A stretch of 64,000 bases of DNA, from positions 124,001 through 188,000 of the forward strand of contig NZ_OCTS01000003.1 of assembly GCF_900232865.1 (NCBI RefSeq), written 5' to 3'. Of this stretch, positions 58,673 to 64,000 are shown in pieces. The notes beneath the pieces were generated by a model, which worked only from the letters and a program-made list of their open reading frames with translations, was not told the DNA's origin and made no database searches. Each line of letters opens with the position of its first letter. Position 1 is the stretch's first letter. The DNA comes from Corynebacterium dentalis. Its GTDB lineage: Bacteria > Actinomycetota > Actinomycetes > Mycobacteriales > Mycobacteriaceae. The position numbers and the translations under genes are program-made.

Positions 58673-59341
58673 TTACCAGCTATTGCGCAGATCTGCGTGG
58701 AGCTTCACCCATGCGTGCATAGCGATACCCGCTGCTACACCCGCATTTATGGAACGGGTGGAACCGAATTGCGCGATGGATACCGTCATCGACGAGCCCG
58801 TCTGCGCTTCGTGGGTTACGCCTGGGCCTTCTTGGCCGAACAGAAGCAGGCAGCGTTCGGGCAGTTCGGCGGTTTCCAGCGGCACGGATCCGGGGGTGTT
58901 ATCCACGGCCACCACGGTCAGGTCGTGGGCTTTGGCGTATTCCAGCACGTTGCTGACATCCGCATGGTGTATGAGGTGTTGGTAGCGGTCGGTGACCATC
59001 GCGCCGCGTCGGTTCCATCGCTTGCGGCCCACGATGTGGACGGTATCCACGGCGAAGGCGTTCGCTGTGCGGACCACGGTGCCGATGTTGGAATCGTTTT
59101 CGAAGTTTTCGATACCGATGTGCAGCGGATGCCGGCGGGTATCGATGTCCTCCACGATCGCCTCGCGCGTCCAGTAGCGGTAAGCGTCCACCACGTTGCG
59201 CTTATCGCCTTCGTCCAGCAGTTCTGGGTCGTAGCGCTGCTCGGTGGGACGGGGCTCACCGGGGTGTTCGTCCTCCCACGGGCCCACGCCCACGGGGTGC
59301 GCGTTCCATTCGGTGGGGCCGGGCTTGTTTTCCTCGTCCAC
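58673..59341 (-). CDS. TrmH/SpoU-family RNA 2'-O-methyltransferase
   Basis: 222-aa SPOUT-class methyltransferase acting on tRNA or rRNA ribose. Motif 1 ENFENDSNIGTVVRTANAF, motif 2 LLFGQEGPGVT and motif 3 SIAQFGSTRSINAGVAAGIAMH form the knotted AdoMet site. An acidic/proline-rich N-terminal extension of about 60 residues precedes the fold. I use GTG 59341, directly after the upstream gene's stop with GGGAGGG about 8 nt before it; an ATG at 59371 lies inside that gene. Confidence 0.9.
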   Translation of the reverse strand: MDEENKPGPTEWNAHPVGVGPWEDEHPGEPRPTEQRYDPELLDEGDKRNVVDAYRYWTREAIVEDIDTRRHPLHIGIENFENDSNIGTVVRTANAFAVDTVHIVGRKRWNRRGAMVTDRYQHLIHHADVSNVLEYAKAHDLTVVAVDNTPGSVPLETAELPERCLLLFGQEGPGVTHEAQTGSSMTVSIAQFGSTRSINAGVAAGIAMHAWVKLHADLRNSW

Positions 59342-59342
59342 G

Positions 59343-60032
59343 CTATTTCCCTCCCACGATGTACTCGGCAAACCGATCCACCAGCAGCATCTGCGCCACC
59401 ACGTAGGTGGCCATCACGGCACTGTCGGTCAGCGCGTCCAGGCGCGAGCCATTGCGCAGCAGCGTCAGCCGCCCCAGAATCAGTCCGTCGGAGACCACGA
59501 ACAGGTTTCCACCCAGCGCCGCATCGGGTCGCGAATCCTGTGCCAGCACGCTGGTGGTCGCCAGGGCGGTGCCGTAGCCCACCGCCGCTGGTAGAGCTTT
59601 TTTGTTTCTTATCGACGCCAACCCAATGCCACCCAGCATCGCCGGAATCCTCAGCGCCACATTCCTTCCAGTAATCCGTGCGCCTGCCCGCAAGAAGAGC
59701 GCATGATAGGCCAGCTGGTTAATGGCGAAGGCCGCGCTGCCGCGGTTGAGATTGCTCGCGCGAACGGCAGGATCTTCACTTCGGGAACCCTTACCCATGA
59801 GGACGATGTCCCCTACCCAGCCGCCAGTAAGTCCCGCGACGAGCAGCCCAGTATCCAGCGGCTTGTTCGCCGCAGCTCGACGATTCGAGGCGCTACTGAA
59901 CAGCGCACTGGATGCCACAAGTAGCGGCATAAGTGTGGGCTTAACGCGGCGGGTGGTGGCGTCGGAAGGAATGGCGGCGGCCACCACGGACAACGCGGCG
60001 GCGGCAAGATACGCCGGGCGCAGGTTAGGCAA
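59343..60032 (-). CDS. YhhN/lysoplasmalogenase-family membrane protein
   Basis: 229 aa with seven or eight hydrophobic helices. VKPTLMPLLVASS, GWVGDIVLMGKG, FAINQLAYHALFLRAG and GGNLFVVSDGLIL are the conserved polar-residue motifs of the YhhN family. Animal members (TMEM86) hydrolyse lysoplasmalogens; the bacterial substrate is less sure. It overlaps pyrE by 8 nt and is followed by the methyltransferase gene after 1 nt, forming a tight operon. Confidence 0.87.
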   Translation of the reverse strand: MPNLRPAYLAAAALSVVAAAIPSDATTRRVKPTLMPLLVASSALFSSASNRRAAANKPLDTGLLVAGLTGGWVGDIVLMGKGSRSEDPAVRASNLNRGSAAFAINQLAYHALFLRAGARITGRNVALRIPAMLGGIGLASIRNKKALPAAVGYGTALATTSVLAQDSRPDAALGGNLFVVSDGLILGRLTLLRNGSRLDALTDSAVMATYVVAQMLLVDRFAEYIVGGK

Positions 60033-60573
60033 GGCCGAGATCCTCCAGGCCTAGCAGGCTGCGGTACTCCACGCCCTCGGCCTCGATGACGTCCTTGGCG
60101 CCGGTCGCACGGTCCACCACGGTGGCCACGCCCACCACGATCGCGCCCGCTTCCTTTGCAGCGGCCACGGCGGTCAGCGGGGAGTTGCCGGTGGTGGTCG
60201 TGTCCTCCACGATGAGTACGCGCTTGCCCTCGATGTTGGGGCCCTCAATGCGACGCTGCATGCCGTGCTTCTTGGCTTCCTTGCGCACCACGAAAGCATC
60301 CACGTTATCGCCCGCGTGCATGATCGAGGTCGCCACGGGATCCGCGCCCAAGGTCAGGCCACCAACGTGGGCGTAATCCCAGTCCGCGGTCAGCTCACGA
60401 AGCAGCGAGCCGATGAGCTTGGATGCCTCGCGGTGGAGGGTCGCGCGACGCAGGTCAACGTAGTAATCGGCTTCCTTGCCAGAGGACAAGGTAACCTTGC
60501 CGTGCACAATCGCCAACTCCTTGACCAGCTCGGCGAGGCGCTGCTTGTTCGCTGCGTTAATTTCTGCGGACAT
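60025..60573 (-). CDS. pyrE: Orotate phosphoribosyltransferase
   Basis: Makes OMP from orotate and PRPP in pyrimidine synthesis. 182 aa. It shows DYYVDLRRATLHREAS, GGLTLGADPVA, VRKEAKKHGMQRRIEG and the PRPP loop VLIVEDTTTTGNSPL (residues about 118-132). The length is that of the short actinobacterial form. Convincing start at ATG 60573, with AGGAACCC about 6 nt upstream. Confidence 0.97.
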   Translation of the reverse strand: MSAEINAANKQRLAELVKELAIVHGKVTLSSGKEADYYVDLRRATLHREASKLIGSLLRELTADWDYAHVGGLTLGADPVATSIMHAGDNVDAFVVRKEAKKHGMQRRIEGPNIEGKRVLIVEDTTTTGNSPLTAVAAAKEAGAIVVGVATVVDRATGAKDVIEAEGVEYRSLLGLEDLGLA

Positions 60574-60634
60574 CTAAGGGTTCCTCCACTGTGATCGGGT
60601 TCTCCCCGAGAGTCTAGTAGAGGGCGGGACAAAC

Positions 60635-62158
60635 CTAGTCCTCGTCGACGATCTCACCGTCAACCGTCTCAATATCTTCTGTCTCCACTGCCTCGATTGG
60701 CTCCGGCCGCGCATGCCGAGCATCGGGGGCGCGGTGACGTCCCCCGCCTGACCTGCGCCGATGATCGCGCCGCAGCCGGGAAATGTGAGACAGTGCTTCC
60801 TCTTCTTCGGCGTACTTCACGCCCTCGGCCGGCTGCACACTATCCAGGTACGGCGTCACGGGCTCCTCGTGCGCCGCATCATCGGCGGAGTACTCGTCAA
60901 AGATCGTCGCCTCGTGCTCCTCGTCCGAGCGAATGACGTGCGCTCGGCGCGCGGTGGATGGTTGGATGTGCTCCGGATCCTCGCCCAGCTTAGGCAGGTG
61001 CCCTTCCGGATCGGCACCGTCTGCATCCGCGACGTGGAAATCCTCTAATCGCTCCGGGTCGCCCTCGCTGCGCCCCGTGGATCGCGAAGGGAACACCACA
61101 GGCTCAGCGGGACGGGTAATGTCCGGCCGCTCGTTTTCCAACGCGTCCTCTGCAGCCTCCCCCGCCACGACATCGCCCACCGGCTCCACGTCGGGTACTG
61201 CACGCAAGTGTCCGCCGGCCATTTCGTCGTCTAGGTTTTCTTCCTTGTCGACGCCAGCGCCCACCGCCTTCGTGTGAGTCTCAATGACCAAAGCTCCTCC
61301 TGGCATGGGGCGGGTCTGGTCGGCGAGGTCCATCTCCAGCGGAATGCTCAAGCTCTCCGGTGGCAGCACCATCGCCGCGTCCGCGAGGCTCCGCACGTGC
61401 GGCAGGATCTTGTCCCAGACGCTCACGTCCAACTTTCGGGAGATCCGCAGGATCAGCCAGTCCGCTTCCCACACCACTTCGCTACTAACCTGCGATAACG
61501 CCTGCAGGCCGTCCTCCACCCGCGCGTCGAGCATACGGTCTAACGCGCGAACATCCGAGGTATAAGCCACAAACGGAGGCTGGTCCAGCGGCTCAATGCG
61601 GCGCATGCCCTCGGGCATCGGCAACTCCGTGGAATAATGCACACTGACCGGCGACGGATCCACGCGGCGCATTGCCACGAGGGTGTGACCACCCACGTCC
61701 GCAAAGTGCGTCAAATGCCCTTCGGTGAAACCGCTGACCACGTCGCGCGCCACCGGGGAGCCCTCAGAATCATGACCAGCCCCCACCACGGACCGCGGCC
61801 ATGCCGCAGCCAGGGACTTATCTTCCTTCGCATACTCAAAGCCGTGCTCGGAAGCCCACGCGCGCCGCTTCCTGCGCGCCCCGCCGAAGCTCAGTCCACC
61901 AGAACCGGAAGTCTCCTCCGCGACTGAGTCCACCGCAGGCTCTGGCTCCGATTCGGGTTCTGGCTCGGGATCGTCCTCCAGCCAGGAATCCATCTCGGAG
62001 TCAGGCGGACGTTCATCCTCCTGGGACAAAGAGGAAGGCGAAAGCGGCTCGGGGTTGGCGTAGGCACGAAAAGAAGAGGAATTCGCACGACGAAGCATCC
62101 ACACGGCAAGGCCGAGCAGCAACAGCCCAAAAACAAGGGCAAACCCCGAACCGCTCAT
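60635..62158 (-). CDS. Large hypothetical membrane-anchored protein
   Basis: 507 aa. One N-terminal helix (about 5-22, ALVFGLLLLGLAVWMLRR) anchors it. An acidic, low-complexity linker follows (about 45-85, DPEPEPESEPEP). A central folded region (about 90-270) contains RRKRRAWASEHGFEYAKEDKSLAAAWPR and VWEADWLILRISRKLDVSVWDKILPHVRSLADAA. The C-terminal half is again acidic and disordered, ending in a basic RRDHRRRSGGGRH patch. I know of similar proteins in corynebacteria but no function. It lies between gcvH and pyrE on the same strand. Confidence 0.82.
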   Translation of the reverse strand: MSGSGFALVFGLLLLGLAVWMLRRANSSSFRAYANPEPLSPSSLSQEDERPPDSEMDSWLEDDPEPEPESEPEPAVDSVAEETSGSGGLSFGGARRKRRAWASEHGFEYAKEDKSLAAAWPRSVVGAGHDSEGSPVARDVVSGFTEGHLTHFADVGGHTLVAMRRVDPSPVSVHYSTELPMPEGMRRIEPLDQPPFVAYTSDVRALDRMLDARVEDGLQALSQVSSEVVWEADWLILRISRKLDVSVWDKILPHVRSLADAAMVLPPESLSIPLEMDLADQTRPMPGGALVIETHTKAVGAGVDKEENLDDEMAGGHLRAVPDVEPVGDVVAGEAAEDALENERPDITRPAEPVVFPSRSTGRSEGDPERLEDFHVADADGADPEGHLPKLGEDPEHIQPSTARRAHVIRSDEEHEATIFDEYSADDAAHEEPVTPYLDSVQPAEGVKYAEEEEALSHISRLRRDHRRRSGGGRHRAPDARHARPEPIEAVETEDIETVDGEIVDED

Positions 62159-62174
62159 AAGTAGCTAACGAAAA

Positions 62175-62558
62175 TTACTCGTTGGCAGCGGCGTACTCGC
62201 CGGAATCCATCAGCTCACCAGCTTCGGTGACCTTGACCTCGTACAACCAACCATTGTTGTACGGATCCTCATTGACCAGACCAGCGTTATCGGCCAGCTC
62301 CTCGTTGATTGCAACAACCTCGCCGGAAACGGGAGCGTAGATGTCAGACACAGACTTGGTGGACTCGACCTCGCCGAACGCCTCGCCAGCCTCGACCTCG
62401 TCACCCACCTCAGGAAGGTCAACGAAAACAATCTCACCCAGCGCCTCAGCAGCGATGTGGGTGATGCCCACGCGCACGGTGTCACCCTCAGAGATAGAGG
62501 TGGAATTCACCCACTCATGCTCTTCGGAGTACAGGTATTCGGTAGGCAACGTAGCCAT
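62175..62558 (-). CDS. gcvH: Glycine cleavage system H protein
   Basis: Lipoyl carrier that shuttles the aminomethyl group between GcvP and GcvT. 127 aa with YSEEHEWVN at the N-terminus and the lipoylation site in [21 protein letters not shown] (Lys in ESTKS). C-terminal NPYN-like [13 protein letters not shown]. An AGGAG Shine-Dalgarno is 8 nt upstream. 75 nt separate it from gcvT. Confidence 0.97.
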   Translation of the reverse strand: MATLPTEYLYSEEHEWVNSTSISEGDTVRVGITHIAAEALGEIVFVDLPEVGDEVEAGEAFGEVESTKSVSDIYAPVSGEVVAINEELADNAGLVNEDPYNNGWLYEVKVTEAGELMDSGEYAAANE

Positions 62559-62633
62559 ATTGGAGCTCCTATCAAAGCGTGAATTGTTAATGCGCTGGTC
62601 AAGACTTTACACCAGCGCTAGACAGAAATGGGG

Positions 62634-63812
62634 TTACTTCTCGCGGGTGTAAAACGGCAGCTTAACCACGGTGTACGGGTGGCGCTTGCCGCGGATATCA
62701 ACCTCCACGGTGGCACCTTCCGTGACCCCGTTGTCCTGGGCCTCGGTGGAGACATACGCCATGGCGATGGGGTAACCGAGTGTCGGCGACAGCGCGCCGG
62801 AGGTGACCTTGCCGATGGCCTGCTCGCCCTCGGCGGTGAAGATTTCATAGCCACCGCGAGCAGCGCGACGACCCTCGCCCGCCAGGCCAATCAGAGCCTG
62901 CTTGGTGCCCTCTTCCTTGGCAGCGACGATCGCATCGTAGCCCACGAAGGAATCCTTGGACTTGGTTGCTGCGAGGATGCCCAGACCAGCATCCACAGGG
63001 GTCAGCTCGAGGGACAGCTCGTTGCCGTACAGCGGCATGCCCGCCTCCAAACGGAGGGTATCGCGGCAGGCCAAGCCACACGGCTTGCCACCCAGCTCGC
63101 CGGCCTTCGCCATGGCCTTGGCCCACACGGCCTCGGCGCCATCGTTGCCCACGATGATCTCAAAGCCATCCTCACCGGTGTATCCGGTGCGCGCGATGAT
63201 GCACGGCTGACCGGCCACAATGCCACGGAATGCGGCGTAGTAGCCCAGGCCTTCGATGGCGGTGGCCACGGTATCGCCCGCGCCGGATGCCTCAGGAGCA
63301 TCGGTGACGTTTTCCACTACATCCACCATGACCTCAGCGGCCTTGGGGCCTTGCACGGCGATCATGGAGGTCTCGAAGGACTCGTTGGTCACGGTGACAT
63401 CGAAGCCTTCGGTGCGCTCCTGCATCGCAGCGAACACGGCATCAGCGTTGCCCGCGTTGGGGATGACCAGGAACTCGTCTTCTGCCAGGTGGTAGGTGAT
63501 CAGGTCATCGATGATGGTGCCCTGCTCGGTGCAGATCATCGAGTACTTAGCCTTGCCCACCTTCACGGCGGCGATGTTGGAGATGAACGCGTGGTTCAAG
63601 TACTCCGCGGCCTGCGGTCCGGTCACGCGAACTTCGCCCATGTGGGAGAGGTCAAACACGCCCACGGCTTCGCGGACCGCGCGGTGCTCTTCCAGCTCGC
63701 TGCTGTACTTCAGGGGCATGTCCCAGCCACCGAAGTCGGTGAAACGCGCATCCAGCTTCTTGTGAACCAGGTGCAGCGCGGTGTGCTTCAAATCAGTGTT
63801 CTCGGTGCTCAT
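62634..63812 (-). CDS. gcvT: Aminomethyltransferase, glycine cleavage T protein
   Basis: Releases ammonia and transfers the methylene group from the H protein to tetrahydrofolate. 392 aa: FTDFGGWDMPLKYSSELEEHRAVREAVGVFDLSHMGEVRVTGP, then ARTGYTGEDGFEI and LACRDTLRLEAGMPLYGNEL. ATG 63812 is chosen since the family N-terminus follows; the extension to 63896 overlaps gcvP. 41 nt downstream of gcvP, same strand. Confidence 0.97.
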   Translation of the reverse strand: MSTENTDLKHTALHLVHKKLDARFTDFGGWDMPLKYSSELEEHRAVREAVGVFDLSHMGEVRVTGPQAAEYLNHAFISNIAAVKVGKAKYSMICTEQGTIIDDLITYHLAEDEFLVIPNAGNADAVFAAMQERTEGFDVTVTNESFETSMIAVQGPKAAEVMVDVVENVTDAPEASGAGDTVATAIEGLGYYAAFRGIVAGQPCIIARTGYTGEDGFEIIVGNDGAEAVWAKAMAKAGELGGKPCGLACRDTLRLEAGMPLYGNELSLELTPVDAGLGILAATKSKDSFVGYDAIVAAKEEGTKQALIGLAGEGRRAARGGYEIFTAEGEQAIGKVTSGALSPTLGYPIAMAYVSTEAQDNGVTEGATVEVDIRGKRHPYTVVKLPFYTREK

Positions 63813-63853
63813 CGAGTGCCTTTCGCTTGAGGGTTGGTTGGTCCGGAGAGCTA

Positions 63854-64000
63854 TTAGCTCTCGATGTCGAAAGCTTCCAGGGGCGGGCAGCTGCACACGA
63901 GGTTGCGGTCGCCGTAGGCATCGTCGATTCGACGCACAGGCGTGAAGTACTTGGTATGTCGCAGGCCTTCCACGGGGAACGCGGCCTGGGTGCGGGTGAA
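63854..64000 (-). CDS. gcvP: Glycine dehydrogenase (decarboxylating) P protein, C-terminal end only
   Basis: The last 48 codons, with TAA at 63854-63856, encode [20 protein letters not shown], then [12 protein letters not shown]. This is the conserved C-terminus of GcvP. The remainder lies beyond the window's right edge. It heads the gcvP-gcvT-gcvH gene set, read leftward. Confidence 0.95.
   Translation of the reverse strand, partial: FTRTQAAFPVEGLRHTKYFTPVRRIDDAYGDRNLVCSCPPLEAFDIES

Noticed and set aside
58523-59674. A 383-codon plus-strand frame over the methyltransferase and YhhN genes
   Set aside because: The minus strand has well-defined SPOUT and YhhN motifs over the same bases; the plus frame has none.

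Overview
The window is chromosomal DNA from an actinobacterium, almost certainly the genus Corynebacterium. The genus call rests on gene order and regulatory motifs: glnX-glnH-pknG next to ackA-pta; a CysIXHDNYZ sulfur-assimilation cluster divergent from fpr2; McbR-type operators (TAGAC-N6-GTCTA) at sulfur genes; purT; and a DUF3151-fda-GH76-trmH-pyrE neighbourhood. Many genes also look leaderless, with a -10 hexamer 7-8 nt before the start codon. I cannot name the species.

Layout, left to right. 1-8.6 kb: a partial ABC ATPase, the GlnX/GlnH/PknG nutrient-sensing operon, and the acetate genes ackA-pta with a GlxR-like site. 8.6-17.1 kb: sulfate assimilation (cysZ, cysY, cysN, cysD, cysH, cysX, cysI, fpr2) with five McbR-like sites in two clusters. 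17.1-21.1 kb: a GNAT acetyltransferase, trhO, purT, a TipA-like MerR regulator and a Tat/lipoprotein Rieske protein. 21.1-26.3 kb: an ECF vitamin transporter with an asymmetric fused ATPase, divergent from metE, which carries both an McbR site and a cobalamin riboswitch. 26.4-32.0 kb: accessory genes (SDR/DUF2867 protein, small hypotheticals, nucleoside hydrolase, TetR, acyl-CoA ligase).

32.0-47.7 kb is a complete type I-E CRISPR-Cas locus: cas3, cse1, cse2, cas7e, cas5e, cas6e, cas1, cas2, then an array of about 101 repeats and 100 spacers. Upstream of cas3 is an orphan copy of the CRISPR repeat stem, followed directly by a strong intrinsic terminator and preceded by another hairpin. With no + strand protein gene upstream, this looks like a small RNA gene. 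It is the best candidate here for an undescribed element, either a crRNA-like regulator of the cas operon or a Cas6e-processed RNA.

47.7-49.5 kb is a decay zone with a broken toxin-like gene, a frameshifted small acidic gene and small ORFs. 49.5-64 kb returns to core genes: a 59-aa membrane protein, purA, a conserved hypothetical, a FUSC-family transporter with a 9-bp tandem repeat upstream, a DUF559 gene flanked by two copies of a 97-bp inverted-repeat element, an EEP-family phosphatase/nuclease, DUF3151, fda, GH76, a SpoU methyltransferase, a YhhN protein, pyrE, a large hypothetical, and the glycine cleavage genes gcvH, gcvT and the 3' end of gcvP.

The genome is compact. Five convergent gene pairs end inside one shared CTAG, and many co-oriented neighbours overlap by 1-8 nt. 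No rRNA or tRNA gene and no intact insertion sequence was seen.
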